This document shows, piece after piece, positions 25,423-34,897 of a DNA stretch of 64,000 bases. This stretch comes from Limnobacter sp. MED105 (GTDB taxonomy: Bacteria; Pseudomonadota; Gammaproteobacteria; Burkholderiales; Burkholderiaceae_B): NCBI RefSeq assembly GCF_000170915.1, contig NZ_ABCT01000015.1, forward strand, positions 1 through 64,000. Reading direction: 5' to 3'. Each line of letters opens with the position of its first letter. The first letter of the stretch is position 1. Position numbers and translations under genes: made by a program. The notes below the pieces were generated by a model. That model was given only the letters and a program-made list of their open reading frames with translations. It had not been told where the DNA came from and did not search any database.

Positions 25423-26796
25423 CTATTTAATCCAGACCTGCTTGGCGTTAACAAACTCGCGAATGCCGTGTGGCCCAAGCTCGCGGCCGTAACCCGACTG
25501 CTTGATGCCACCACTGGGCAATCGGGGGTCGGTTTTTACAATGCCATTCACCGCAACCTGCCCGGCCTGCAGTTCATGGACTGCGCGCATGGCTTTGCTG
25601 GTGCTGGCTGTCCATATACTAGAGCCCAAACCGTAGTTTGTGTTGTTGGCCACTGCCAGTGCTTCATCAATATTTTCTATTTTCATCACGGCCATGACCG
25701 GTCCAAAGGTTTCTTCCTCAAATGCGCACATGCCGGGTTTGACATCGGCCAGCAGGGTGGTGGGGTAGTGGTAGCCGGGGGTGTCGGGCAGTTCTCCGCC
25801 TAGCAGGCACTTTGCACCTTCCGAAATGGTTTGTTGCACTTGTCGGTGCAAGTTGTCGCGCAGGTCTTTGCGGGCAATTGGGCCAATGTCGGTGGCGCTA
25901 TCCAGCGGATCGCCCAGTTTCAATTTGGCCAGTCGTACTTTCAACAAGGTTGTAAATTCTTCGTACACCCTGGCTTCAATCAAAATGCGTTTGGCGGCAA
26001 TGCAACTTTGGCCCGCGTTGATGATGCGGGACAACACCACCACGTCGGCAGCGCGTTCCAGGTCGGCATCGGCCAGCACAATGCAGGGGTCAGAACCGCC
26101 CAGTTCAAGCACTGCAGGTTTCAATTCCGAGGCGGCGGTGGCTGCTACTTTCCTGCCTGCTGCGCTGGAACCGGTGAAGCTGACAGCCATGATCCTGGGG
26201 TCTCGAATGGCCTGTTCCACATGTTCTGTGCGCAGTGGCAAATTCACCACCACACCCGCGGGTGCGCCGGCCTCCTTGAACAAGTCAGCCAAAGCCTGTG
26301 CCGTGGCTGGCACATTCGGGTCGTGCTTCATCACGCAGGTGTTGCCGGCCATCAGTGCCGGGGCCAGGTAGCGAAAGGCCAGCCAGGTCGGTGCATTCCA
26401 GGGCAAGATGCCCAGCAAGGTGCCCAGTGGCTGGTACTTCACATAACTTTCGGAAGCATCCGATGCAATCCATTCATCGGCCAGGTGCTTGCTGGCGTGC
26501 TCGGCATAATATTCGCAACAGGTGGCGGCCTTTTCAACTTCAGGGCCACCTTCCTTCACGGGTTTGCCCATTTCAAGTGCCATCAGTTCAGCCAGCCTGC
26601 TTTTGTGTTTGCGCAATTGGGCAGCCACGGCATGAAGCACTTTGCCGCGTTCGGCAAATGATTTCTCAGACCACGCAGGAAAAGCAGCGGCCGCAATTCC
26701 AATTTGCGCGCTGATTTGCTCACCTTGCAGTGCAAGGTGTTCGTTGATTTGTTCACCGGTCAAGGGGTTGGTCGAAATAAGCATGGCAGTGGTCAT
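25423..26796 (-). CDS. doeC: Aspartate-semialdehyde dehydrogenase of ectoine catabolism (DoeC-like)
   Basis: A 457-residue NAD(P)-dependent aldehyde dehydrogenase of the succinate-semialdehyde dehydrogenase group. The catalytic Glu is in LELGGSDP, the nucleophilic Cys in NAGQSCIAAKR, and the cofactor motif is SFTGSSAAGRK. Sequence alone would suggest succinate-semialdehyde dehydrogenase. The operon position, after the ectoine hydrolase, deacetylase and transaminase genes, makes oxidation of aspartate semialdehyde to aspartate the likelier task, as for DoeC of Halomonas. Its ATG overlaps the end of doeA by 4 bases. Confidence 0.82.
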   Translation of the reverse strand: MTTAMLISTNPLTGEQINEHLALQGEQISAQIGIAAAAFPAWSEKSFAERGKVLHAVAAQLRKHKSRLAELMALEMGKPVKEGGPEVEKAATCCEYYAEHASKHLADEWIASDASESYVKYQPLGTLLGILPWNAPTWLAFRYLAPALMAGNTCVMKHDPNVPATAQALADLFKEAGAPAGVVVNLPLRTEHVEQAIRDPRIMAVSFTGSSAAGRKVAATAASELKPAVLELGGSDPCIVLADADLERAADVVVLSRIINAGQSCIAAKRILIEARVYEEFTTLLKVRLAKLKLGDPLDSATDIGPIARKDLRDNLHRQVQQTISEGAKCLLGGELPDTPGYHYPTTLLADVKPGMCAFEEETFGPVMAVMKIENIDEALAVANNTNYGLGSSIWTASTSKAMRAVHELQAGQVAVNGIVKTDPRLPSGGIKQSGYGRELGPHGIREFVNAKQVWIK

Positions 26797-28049
26797 ACAG
26801 CCTGGTCCTCCTGCGTGTTGGTTTCTGTTGCAGCTTTTTTCTTCCCGGGTGTGGAGTTCACCGCGCTGAGTGTGTGCACGTTTTTCTCAGGCTTGATGGT
26901 GAAATCTCGGTCGAGTGAGAAGAATGATTCGCAACCGTTTTTCGTGATGATGATGGTGTCGGAGATGCCGCAGGTTTTGTCGCCATCCACGCCCCACATC
27001 CACGGAATGATGTGAAAGGTCATGCCCTCTTCAAGGATGGACGATTCGCCCTGCTTCAAACTCATGATGTAGCCTTCATCCCAGCTGGGTGGGAATGCAA
27101 TGCCAATTGAATAACCGGAGCGGGTGATCAGCCGTGCGCCCACATCGTTGTGGGTGATGATGTTGCGAATCAGGTTGTCTGCATCCGACACCGTCATGCC
27201 CGGTTGGAAATACTCGTGCACGGCATCCAGCGCATGCTTCATGGTTTCCTGTGCTTTGTACATCGAGTCGCTTAGTTCGCCCAGTACGGCTGTGCGCATC
27301 ATGGCGGTGTGGTATCGCCTGTAGCATCCACCCACCTCAAGAAACACATGTTCCCCGGGTTTCACCACCCGGCCTTCCCAGGTGGCATGACCTATCATGG
27401 TCCGCGGCCCGCTGGTGACATACGGCATTACTGCGGGTGGTTCACCGCCAGCCTTGAACATTGCAGATGAAATGGCAGCACCAATGTCGTTTTCAGTGGC
27501 CCCGGGTACGCAGGCTTCAAGACCCGCTTTCATGCCTGCTTCGGTGGCCAGGGCGGCCTTTCTCATCAGTTCAATTTCAACTGGCGATTTGCGCAAGCGG
27601 CCTTGTTCGACAATGCCGAAACAATCCAGCAGTTTGCCTTTGCTCAAGCGGGTGTGCACGAAATCTTGTTGATAGGCCGGGAAAAAATAGCTGTTGCGTT
27701 CGTAACCAATCCGCTTGTCATCCAGCCTGAATTCACGCAGGGCATCTAGCAACATTTGAATGGCATCGCCAGTGTCGGGGTAGGGGCGTGATTGCTCTAC
27801 CCACGTGCGCGCAAACACATTCGATTCTTCCAGCGCACGCGTGATCATGAACGGTTCATCTTCAAGCGGCACCACCAAGGCTTGAAAAAACGAATACCCG
27901 GTTGTTTGATAGTCGGTCAGGTACATGATGTTCTCGGGGTCGGTAATGACCACCGCATCCAGCCTGCGCTGGGCAATGCGCGTGCGCAATTCGGCAATGC
28001 GTCGCTCGTATTCCTCGAAAGGAAAGGTCATGTCATCTCGTTTTTTCAT
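26793..28049 (-). CDS. doeA: Ectoine hydrolase DoeA (M24 peptidase fold)
   Basis: DoeA opens the ectoine ring to give N-acetyl-L-2,4-diaminobutyrate. The 418-residue protein has the creatinase-type N-domain (ITDPENIMYLTDYQTTGYSFFQALVV) and a pita-bread C-domain. At positions where M24 metallopeptidases carry metal-binding Asp residues it reads FLEVGGCYRRYHTAMMRT, and where they have GHGIG it reads GYSIGIAFPPSWDEG. That loss of metal ligands fits the ectoine hydrolase group rather than Xaa-Pro dipeptidases. It overlaps both doeD upstream and doeC downstream by 4 bases, so the genes are translationally coupled. The last 30 residues (Lys/Thr/Glu-rich) are an unusual tail. Confidence 0.87.
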   Translation of the reverse strand: MKKRDDMTFPFEEYERRIAELRTRIAQRRLDAVVITDPENIMYLTDYQTTGYSFFQALVVPLEDEPFMITRALEESNVFARTWVEQSRPYPDTGDAIQMLLDALREFRLDDKRIGYERNSYFFPAYQQDFVHTRLSKGKLLDCFGIVEQGRLRKSPVEIELMRKAALATEAGMKAGLEACVPGATENDIGAAISSAMFKAGGEPPAVMPYVTSGPRTMIGHATWEGRVVKPGEHVFLEVGGCYRRYHTAMMRTAVLGELSDSMYKAQETMKHALDAVHEYFQPGMTVSDADNLIRNIITHNDVGARLITRSGYSIGIAFPPSWDEGYIMSLKQGESSILEEGMTFHIIPWMWGVDGDKTCGISDTIIITKNGCESFFSLDRDFTIKPEKNVHTLSAVNSTPGKKKAATETNTQEDQAV

Positions 28050-29323
28050 GCGGCCTCCATCACGTGGTTAACCGCCTTGATCAAGGTGTTCAGGCCTTGT
28101 TCCAGATCTTGATCGGGAATGGTCAGGGGCGGAATCAGCTTGATGACCCTGCCGCCAGTGCCGCAGCTTGCAATCATCAGGCCGTTCTCGAAACACTGGT
28201 TCACAATGGCTTTCGAAGCCTCGGTGCTGCCCACGTTCAATCCCAGAATCATGCCTTTGCCGGTCAGCTCAAGTTGAGGGTGGCGTTGCACTACGCTGTG
28301 CATGGCAGCGTGCATCACCTTGGCCTTGCGTTTGACCTCAGCCATCAGTTCATCGTTTTCGAAGTAAGACAGTGCTTCACGCCCCGCCACGAACGACAGG
28401 TTTTGCCCGCGGAAGGTGCCAGTGTGTTCACCCGGCGACCAGTGCTTGTCAATTTCTGGTTTCACCAAATTCAACGCCATGGGGGTGCCCCAGCCGCCCA
28501 CGCCTTTGGCCAGGCACACAATGTCGGGGTCAAGGCCCATGTCATCAAAGCTGAAGTAGGTGCCGGTACGGCCACAGCCCACCTGAATGTCGTCGATGAT
28601 CAGCAGTGCGCCAATTTCCTTGGCCAAGGTTTGCAGGTCTTGCAGCCATTTGGCGCTGGCCACTTTCACGCCGCCTTCGGCTTGAATGGTTTCAATCAAA
28701 AACGCTGCAGGTGCTGCCACGCCGCTGGATGTGTCGGCATACAGCGCGCGCATGCGTTGAATGCTTTCATCACCACAACCCAGGGTGCAGCCTTTGCATA
28801 GGGTTTCGCAGCCAAAAGCCTGATGGGTGACGTGTTGTAAAGGCACCCCGGCAGCACCCCTGAAATAGGCGTTGGCCGTGCAGGCCAGTGAACCCAGTGT
28901 CATGCCGTGAAAGCCATGCGAGAACGACACAATTTGTTGTCGACCGGTTACGCGGCGCGCAATTTTTAAAGCCGCCTCAACCGAGTTGGTGCCAGTCGGC
29001 CCCATGAACTGCATTTTGTGCTGCATGTTGCGGGGTTTGAGCACCACTTCTTCAAACTTTTCGATAAAGGCGCGCTTGGCCACGGTAGCCATGTCAAGGC
29101 TGTGGGTAACGCCATTGGACTGAATGTAATCCACCACTGCTTTTTGCATGCGCTGGTTGTTGTGCCCAAAGTTCAGCACACCGGCACCTGCAAAAAAATC
29201 GATGTACTCTTTGCCGTTTTCGTCCGTTTGTCGGGCATTCAATGCTTTGTCAAACACCACGGGATAGGTGCGGCTGTAACCGCGAACATCGCTTTCTCGT
29301 CGCTCAAAAGTTTGCATATTCAT
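28046..29323 (-). CDS. doeD: Diaminobutyrate transaminase of ectoine catabolism (DoeD)
   Basis: PLP-dependent class III aminotransferase of 425 residues, expected to convert L-2,4-diaminobutyrate and 2-oxoglutarate to aspartate semialdehyde and glutamate. The opening FFAGAGVLNFGHNN and the MGPTGTNSVEAALKIARRVTGR segment are characteristic of the EctB/DoeD group. The PLP aspartate is in LLIIDDIQVGCGRTGTYFSF and the Schiff-base lysine in CLAKGVGGWG. EctB runs the reverse reaction in ectoine synthesis, but the surrounding genes are catabolic and no ectA or ectC is present. It starts 5 bases before the stop of doeB2 (tight spacing) and overlaps doeA by 4 bases. Confidence 0.88.
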   Translation of the reverse strand: MNMQTFERRESDVRGYSRTYPVVFDKALNARQTDENGKEYIDFFAGAGVLNFGHNNQRMQKAVVDYIQSNGVTHSLDMATVAKRAFIEKFEEVVLKPRNMQHKMQFMGPTGTNSVEAALKIARRVTGRQQIVSFSHGFHGMTLGSLACTANAYFRGAAGVPLQHVTHQAFGCETLCKGCTLGCGDESIQRMRALYADTSSGVAAPAAFLIETIQAEGGVKVASAKWLQDLQTLAKEIGALLIIDDIQVGCGRTGTYFSFDDMGLDPDIVCLAKGVGGWGTPMALNLVKPEIDKHWSPGEHTGTFRGQNLSFVAGREALSYFENDELMAEVKRKAKVMHAAMHSVVQRHPQLELTGKGMILGLNVGSTEASKAIVNQCFENGLMIASCGTGGRVIKLIPPLTIPDQDLEQGLNTLIKAVNHVMEAA

Positions 29324-29328
29324 TCACA

Positions 29329-30513
29329 TCACTCCTTGTTGTTGTGTGTTGGGTCGGGGGCGCCTGCCAGACGCGCGTAAAGCCGGGCGACCGGTTCAAT
29401 CAAGGCGTCGTTGAAGTCATAAAAAGGGCTGTGGCAGGGGAAGGACTGCTCCCCCTGTTTTCCAGCGCCTACCAGGGCAAAAGCGCCTGGAATTTCTTGC
29501 AGGTAGTAACTGAAGTCTTCCGAAGCCATGATTGGCACCGGCGTGTGGGTATCAAAGGCGGTGTCGCCCATCACCGCACACCAGGCTGCCCTTAAATTTC
29601 CTGCCTGGTTAGCGTGGTTGATGGTGGCGTTGTAGCGGGGTTCAATGGTGACTTTGGCTTCAACGCCGTAGGCCTGTGCGGTATGTTCTACAATTTCAGT
29701 AATCAAGCTGTTGATTTGTTCGCGGGTGGCATTGTTGGGCACGCGAATGCTTCCACCCAGTACTGCTTGGCGGGGAATGACTGTGGGCCCGCTGGGTGCG
29801 TCAAATGAAGTCACACTGAGCACAGCTGCTTGTTGGGGGGCAAGCCTGCGCGCAATCACCTGTTGCAAGGCTTGCACCATGGCGCTGCCTGCCAGTATGG
29901 GGTCGCGGCACAGTTCCGGTTGGCTGGCGTGGCCGCCTTGGCCCGTCACGGTAATTTCAAACGTACCGTTGCCACACATCACAATTCCGTCAGGGCAAAC
30001 CAGCTGCCCCTGGGGAATGGCAGGCCAATTGTGCCAGCCATAAATTTCGTCAACGCCTTGTAGTGCGCCATTCTCAATCATGCGCAATGCGCCGTGCCCA
30101 CCCTCTTCGGCGGGTTGGAATATCAGGGTGACTGGCCCGGGCAAGGTGTGTTCAACACTTTTCAAATATTGAGCTGTGGCCAGCAAGGTGGCTGTGTGGC
30201 CATCATGCCCGCAGGCGTGCATGCAACCCATTTGCCGGGAAGCCCAGGCTTTGCCGGTTTGTTCCTGAATGGGTAAAGCATCAATGTCCCCACGCAAGGC
30301 AATGTGTGGGGCGCTGTATGATCTTGGTGAAGTATTCAGGCGCGCCAAAGTGCCGGTGCCCGCGCAAGGGGACCAGTCGATATTGAGTTCGCTGAGCGTT
30401 GTTCTTATTTTTTGAGCGGTGCGTGTTTCATGCCAGCTTAATTCAGGCTCGCTGTGTAACTCTTGCCGTAATCGTATCGCTTGGCTAATCGTGTTTTGCC
30501 AGAACGCAGACAT
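29329..30513 (-). CDS. doeB2: N-acetyl-diaminobutyrate deacetylase, M20 type (DoeB2-like)
   Basis: An M20 family metallo-amidohydrolase of 394 residues: LRQELHSEPELSWHE at the N-terminus, the metal-site MHACGHDGHTATLL, the catalytic glutamate pair in IFQPAEEGGHGA, and MASEDFSYYLQEIPGAF near the end. In isolation it could be any N-acyl amino acid hydrolase or peptidase. As first gene of the doe operon it should remove acetate from N-acetyl-diaminobutyrate. Some organisms use an M20 enzyme for this step (DoeB2), others an AstE-like one (DoeB). GGGAGG lies 3 bases before the ATG. The 157 bases to the divergent phosphodiesterase gene should hold the operon promoter. Confidence 0.83.
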   Translation of the reverse strand: MSAFWQNTISQAIRLRQELHSEPELSWHETRTAQKIRTTLSELNIDWSPCAGTGTLARLNTSPRSYSAPHIALRGDIDALPIQEQTGKAWASRQMGCMHACGHDGHTATLLATAQYLKSVEHTLPGPVTLIFQPAEEGGHGALRMIENGALQGVDEIYGWHNWPAIPQGQLVCPDGIVMCGNGTFEITVTGQGGHASQPELCRDPILAGSAMVQALQQVIARRLAPQQAAVLSVTSFDAPSGPTVIPRQAVLGGSIRVPNNATREQINSLITEIVEHTAQAYGVEAKVTIEPRYNATINHANQAGNLRAAWCAVMGDTAFDTHTPVPIMASEDFSYYLQEIPGAFALVGAGKQGEQSFPCHSPFYDFNDALIEPVARLYARLAGAPDPTHNNKE

Positions 30514-30670
30514 TGCCCTCCCTGTTAAATGGACTATTCTTTTACCTTAACACCAGAAGGGAGTGCATTAAAACCGCTGAAGTTCCGGGATAACCCTTTA
30601 AAAAGTAAATAATTTTGCTTTGACCAAGCTTAGTCTAGGTCAGGGCTGATCAATATCAGGATCAATAAAA

Positions 30671-31384
30671 ATGGAATTGTGGGCGCATCGCGGCAGTGGA
30701 AAAGACAGTCTTGAAAACACCATCAAAGGTTTTGAAATTGCACTAAATTCGGGTTTCAATGCCGTGGAGTTTGACGTGATGTTGACCTCCGACAGCGTTC
30801 CCATGATTCACCACGACTGGGTAATGGGGCGTTGTGCACGGTCGCTCGACCCAGCCATGGCAGCTACCGATCCGCTGACCCGCTTTGATAGCCTGCGCGT
30901 GCGCGACCTGCGTCATTACGCCGTGCAAGGCGAACCCATACCTAGCCTGGCTCAGACCATCGCTTATTGTCTGAAGCACAACATGCGCGCCAACGTGGAA
31001 CTGAAAGCCACCAGCCCATCCAATGCCATTGCCTTGGGGCAGGCTGTGAAGGCCACAGTTGAAGAATTGTCACTTGATCAAAAGCAGCATATTCGCAAGC
31101 ACTGGGTGTTCTCCAGTTTCTATCATGCAAGCCTGTTGCCACTACAAGGTTACGACCTTGCCTTGTTGTACGAGCAACTGCCCGACAATTGGGTGTTGCA
31201 CGCCGACGCGCTGCAAGCCAGTGCCATTCATTTGCACTGGAGCGGGGCCGAGCCTGTGGCATTGCGCCGCATACACACCACTGGGCGGGTGGTTCGGGTT
31301 TACACGGTGAACGACGCGGAACAGGCGAAAACGCTGCAAGCCTTGGGTATCAAAGGGCTTTTTACCGATCGAATGACCTTATAA
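30671..31384 (+). CDS. Glycerophosphodiester phosphodiesterase
   Basis: A 237-residue GDPD-family enzyme, which releases glycerol-3-phosphate from glycerophosphodiesters. WAHRGSGKDSLENTIKGFEIAL carries the catalytic His-Arg and metal-binding Glu. VEFDVMLTSDSVPMIHHDW carries the second metal site and catalytic His. NVELKA and the C-terminal VYTVNDAEQAKTLQALGIKGLFTD complete the TIM barrel. There is no signal peptide, so it resembles cytosolic UgpQ. It lies 54 bases before alaS and may share its transcript. Confidence 0.9.
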   Translation: MELWAHRGSGKDSLENTIKGFEIALNSGFNAVEFDVMLTSDSVPMIHHDWVMGRCARSLDPAMAATDPLTRFDSLRVRDLRHYAVQGEPIPSLAQTIAYCLKHNMRANVELKATSPSNAIALGQAVKATVEELSLDQKQHIRKHWVFSSFYHASLLPLQGYDLALLYEQLPDNWVLHADALQASAIHLHWSGAEPVALRRIHTTGRVVRVYTVNDAEQAKTLQALGIKGLFTDRMTL

Positions 31385-31438
31385 TCGAGGGTTAAACCAA
31401 AAACCGCATGCCGCTTTATTCAGGAAGGTAGCCCCAAC

Positions 31439-34075
31439 ATGAAAGTCGCTGATATTCGCGAAAAGTTTCTTGATTTCTTTGCCAGCAAGGGCCACACCAA
31501 GGTGGCTTCCAGCAGCCTGGTGCCGGGCAATGACCCCACCCTGTTGTTCACCAACAGCGGCATGGTGCAGTTCAAAGACGTGTTCACCGGCAAAGACAAA
31601 CGCGCCTACACCCGCGCTACTTCAAGCCAACGCTCTGTTCGCGCAGGCGGCAAGCACAACGACCTTGAAAACGTGGGCTACACGGCGCGCCACCACACAT
31701 TCTTCGAAATGCTGGGTAACTTCAGCTTCGGCGATTACTTCAAGGAAAACGCCATTCAGTACGCTTGGGAATTGCTGACCACAGTTTACAAACTGCCGCC
31801 CGAGCGCCTGTATGTGACCGTTTATCAAGAAGATGACGAGGCCTACAACATCTGGAACAAGCAGGTGGGCGTGCCCGCCGAGCGCATTATCCGAATTGGT
31901 GACAACAAGGGTGCGCGTTATGCATCCGATAACTTTTGGCAAATGGCCGACACTGGTCCCTGCGGCCCTTGTACTGAAATTTTTTACGATCACGGTCCGG
32001 AAGTGTGGGGTGGCCCACCCGGAAGCGAGCAGGAAGACGGCGACCGCTACATTGAAGTGTGGAACCTGGTGTTCATGCAATTTGACCGCACTGCAGATGG
32101 CGTACTTCACCCTCTGCCCAAGCCCTGCGTGGACACAGGCATGGGCCTGGAGCGCATTGCCGCAGTGTTGCAACACGTGCACAGCAATTATGAAATTGAC
32201 CTGTTTCAAACCTTGATTAAAGCGGCAGCCCGAGAAGTGACTGCCCAAGGCAATGCCGTTGAATTGACCAACAATTCCCTTCGTGTAATTGCTGACCACA
32301 TCCGCGCCTGTTCATTCCTGGTAGTAGATGGCGTCATTCCTGGCAACGAAGGCCGTGGCTATGTGTTGCGCCGAATTATTCGCCGCGCCATTCGCCATGG
32401 TTACAAACTGGGCTGCCGCAAACCATTTTTCAACGCATTGGTGGGCGACCTGGTCAGCGAAATGGGCGAGGCCTACCCTGAGCTGGCCAAGGCTGCTGCG
32501 CAGGTGCAAAGCATTCTGAAAGCCGAAGAGGAACGATTCTTCGAGACCATTGAAAACGGCATGGCCATTCTGGATTCTGCGTTGGGTGCCTTGCCCAAGG
32601 GTGGCATGCTCGATGGTGAAACTGCATTTAAATTGCACGACACCTACGGCTTTCCGCTGGACCTGACCGCCGATGTATGCCGTGAACGCGAAATGAGCGT
32701 GGACGAGGCTGCGTTTGACGAAGCCATGAACAAGCAGAAGCAGCAGGCCCGCGCCGCTGGCAAGTTCAAGATGGACGCCGACCTCGCTTACAGCGGAGTG
32801 GTTACTGAATTCAAGGGCTACGACGCACTTGAAGTGGCCAACGCCACCATCACCGCCATTTATGTGAACGGCACATCGGTCAACAGCATTGCAGCCGGGC
32901 AGCAAGGTGTTGTGGTGTTGGACCAAACCCCTTTCTATGCCGAAAGTGGTGGCCAGGTGGGCGACCAAGGTGAAATTTCAAATGGCTCAGCTTGCCTGAA
33001 TTTATTCCGGGTGCTGGATACGCAAAAAATTCAAGCCAATGTGTTTGGTCACCATGGTGAATTGGTCACTGGCGAATTGAAAGTGGGCGATGCAGTGGGT
33101 GCACAGGTTGACCAATACCAGCGCAACCGCACCATTCGGAACCACAGTGCCACGCACTTGATGCACAAGGCTTTGCGTGAAGTGTTGGGTGATCACGTGA
33201 GCCAGAAAGGCTCACTGGTGGATGCAGAAAAAACCCGTTTCGACTTCGCCCACCACAGTGCCATGACGCCCGAACAAATTGCCCAGGTTGAGCGCATTGT
33301 GAACGAAGAAATTTTGGCCAACGCGGAAACGCAGGCCCGCATCATGGACATTGAGAGCGCGAAGAGCGCGGGCGCCATGATGTTGTTTGGCGAAAAGTAC
33401 GGCGACACAGTGCGCGTTCTCGACATCGGCAGCTCTCGTGAACTGTGTGGCGGCACCCATGTGCAGCGCACAGGCGACATTGGCCTGTTCAAAATTACCA
33501 GTGAAAGCGGTGTGGCCGCAGGCATTCGCCGTGTAGAAGCCACCACCGGTTTGGGCGCCATGGAATTTGCGCAAAAGGCGCAAGCCCAGGTCGAAGCGAT
33601 CGCCCAAAGCTTGCGTGTGCCCGCGACCGAGGCCACAGCAAAAATCGGCCAAATCATGGATCAGGTGAAAAACCTGGAAAAAGAACTGGATCGACTGAAA
33701 AGCAAGCTGGCTGCCAGCCAGGGCGACGACCTGGCCGGTCAGGCTGTAGACATCGACGGTGTGAAAGTGCTGGCTGCCAAACTGGAAGGCGCGGATGTCA
33801 AACAGTTGCGAGAAGCGGCCGACAAACTGCGCGACAAGCTGGGCAATGCAGCCTTGGTGTTGGCCACTGTGCTGGAAGGCAAGGTCAGTTTGATTGCATC
33901 GGTGAGCAAAGATGCCACAGCCAAAGTGAAGGCGGGCGATTTGGTGAACTTTGTGGCCCAGCAGGTGGGTGGCAAAGGCGGTGGTCGACCCGACATGGCC
34001 CAAGCTGGCGGTACCCAGCCCGAAAATCTGGACGCAGCATTGGCCAGTGTTGTCGACTGGGTCAAAGGCAAATAA
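31439..34075 (+). CDS. alaS: Alanyl-tRNA synthetase
   Basis: The cytosolic class II synthetase charging tRNA-Ala; 878 residues, normal for bacteria. N-terminal catalytic domain: [37 protein letters not shown] and the [17 protein letters not shown] loop. The editing domain has [12 protein letters not shown] (HxxxH zinc site) and [13 protein letters not shown]. The C-terminal DHHA1 domain ends [13 protein letters not shown] clear AGGA lies upstream of the ATG. It is followed 30 bases later by a Nudix gene on the same strand. Confidence 0.98.
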   Translation: MKVADIREKFLDFFASKGHTKVASSSLVPGNDPTLLFTNSGMVQFKDVFTGKDKRAYTRATSSQRSVRAGGKHNDLENVGYTARHHTFFEMLGNFSFGDYFKENAIQYAWELLTTVYKLPPERLYVTVYQEDDEAYNIWNKQVGVPAERIIRIGDNKGARYASDNFWQMADTGPCGPCTEIFYDHGPEVWGGPPGSEQEDGDRYIEVWNLVFMQFDRTADGVLHPLPKPCVDTGMGLERIAAVLQHVHSNYEIDLFQTLIKAAAREVTAQGNAVELTNNSLRVIADHIRACSFLVVDGVIPGNEGRGYVLRRIIRRAIRHGYKLGCRKPFFNALVGDLVSEMGEAYPELAKAAAQVQSILKAEEERFFETIENGMAILDSALGALPKGGMLDGETAFKLHDTYGFPLDLTADVCREREMSVDEAAFDEAMNKQKQQARAAGKFKMDADLAYSGVVTEFKGYDALEVANATITAIYVNGTSVNSIAAGQQGVVVLDQTPFYAESGGQVGDQGEISNGSACLNLFRVLDTQKIQANVFGHHGELVTGELKVGDAVGAQVDQYQRNRTIRNHSATHLMHKALREVLGDHVSQKGSLVDAEKTRFDFAHHSAMTPEQIAQVERIVNEEILANAETQARIMDIESAKSAGAMMLFGEKYGDTVRVLDIGSSRELCGGTHVQRTGDIGLFKITSESGVAAGIRRVEATTGLGAMEFAQKAQAQVEAIAQSLRVPATEATAKIGQIMDQVKNLEKELDRLKSKLAASQGDDLAGQAVDIDGVKVLAAKLEGADVKQLREAADKLRDKLGNAALVLATVLEGKVSLIASVSKDATAKVKAGDLVNFVAQQVGGKGGGRPDMAQAGGTQPENLDAALASVVDWVKGK

Positions 34076-34105
34076 GTAGCAAATAAAGGGTCAACAAAGC
34101 GCACC

Positions 34106-34618
34106 ATGAGCAAAGCCGTTTATCAGTACTGTCCCATGTGCGCCACCAAGCTGCACGAACTGCAACATTCGGGTCAGTCCCGAATGGCTTGCGGCGCCTG
34201 CGGCTTCACGCAGTGGGGTAACCCCGTGCCCGTTGTAGCTGCACTGGTTGAGTACGAAGGCAAGGTGTTGCTGGCCCGGAATGTGGCTTGGCCGGCGCAT
34301 TTTTATGCGCTGATTACTGGTTTTCTGGAGCGCAATGAAACACCGGAGCAAGGGGCCATTCGCGAGTTGAAGGAAGAAACCAATCTGGATGCAGTCGAAA
34401 GCAGCCTGATTGGTGTGTACCCTTTCCCCATGAAAAATGAAGTGATCATTTGTTATCACATCAAAGCGGTGGGGCAAGTTAGTCTGTCTGAAGAACTGGC
34501 CGATTACAAGTTGGTAGAACCTTCGGAGTTGCGCCCTTGGCGCATGGGCACCGGCTTGGCCATGGCCGACTGGTTGAGCGCCCGTCAGCTGCCTGTCAAC
34601 TGGATTGAATTAAAATAG
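34106..34618 (+). CDS. Nudix hydrolase with N-terminal zinc ribbon
   Basis: A 170-residue Nudix protein. A zinc ribbon (CPMC ... CGAC, residues 9-36) precedes the Nudix box GFLERNETPEQGAIRELKEETNL, which has the full GX5EX7REUXEEXGU pattern. Zinc ribbon plus Nudix box resembles the NudC NADH pyrophosphatase group, but the protein is shorter. Small nucleotide diphosphates are the likely substrates. It sits 30 bases after alaS and just before the TusA-like gene. Confidence 0.9.
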   Translation: MSKAVYQYCPMCATKLHELQHSGQSRMACGACGFTQWGNPVPVVAALVEYEGKVLLARNVAWPAHFYALITGFLERNETPEQGAIRELKEETNLDAVESSLIGVYPFPMKNEVIICYHIKAVGQVSLSEELADYKLVEPSELRPWRMGTGLAMADWLSARQLPVNWIELK

Positions 34619-34654
34619 TTACATTACACAAGCGGTACCAAGGAGCATAGAGAC

Positions 34655-34882
34655 ATGAATTTTGACCGAGAAGTGGACGCAAGCGGATTGAATTGCCCAC
34701 TGCCAATTCTGAGAACCAAAAAAGCATTGGCTGAAATGCAAAGTGGCCAAGTGCTGAAAGTCACTTCCACAGACCCAGGCTCTGTGCGTGATTTCGCCAT
34801 GTTTGCCAAACAAACCGGCAATGAACTGGTGGAGCAGGCTGATCAGTCGGGCTCATTTGTCTTTTACATGAAGCGCCGCTGA
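34655..34882 (+). CDS. TusA-family sulfur carrier protein
   Basis: A 75-residue SirA/TusA protein. DASGLNCPLPILRTKKAL contains the CPxP motif whose Cys carries persulfide sulfur. TSTDPGSVRDFAMFAKQTGNELV is the conserved middle. TusA itself passes sulfur for tRNA thiolation, and paralogues serve sulfur oxidation or molybdenum cofactor assembly. No tusBCD or sulfur-oxidation gene is adjacent, so the specific role is open. GGAGC lies upstream of the ATG. Confidence 0.9.
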   Translation: MNFDREVDASGLNCPLPILRTKKALAEMQSGQVLKVTSTDPGSVRDFAMFAKQTGNELVEQADQSGSFVFYMKRR

Positions 34883-34897
34883 ACTGGCCCGCACCTC

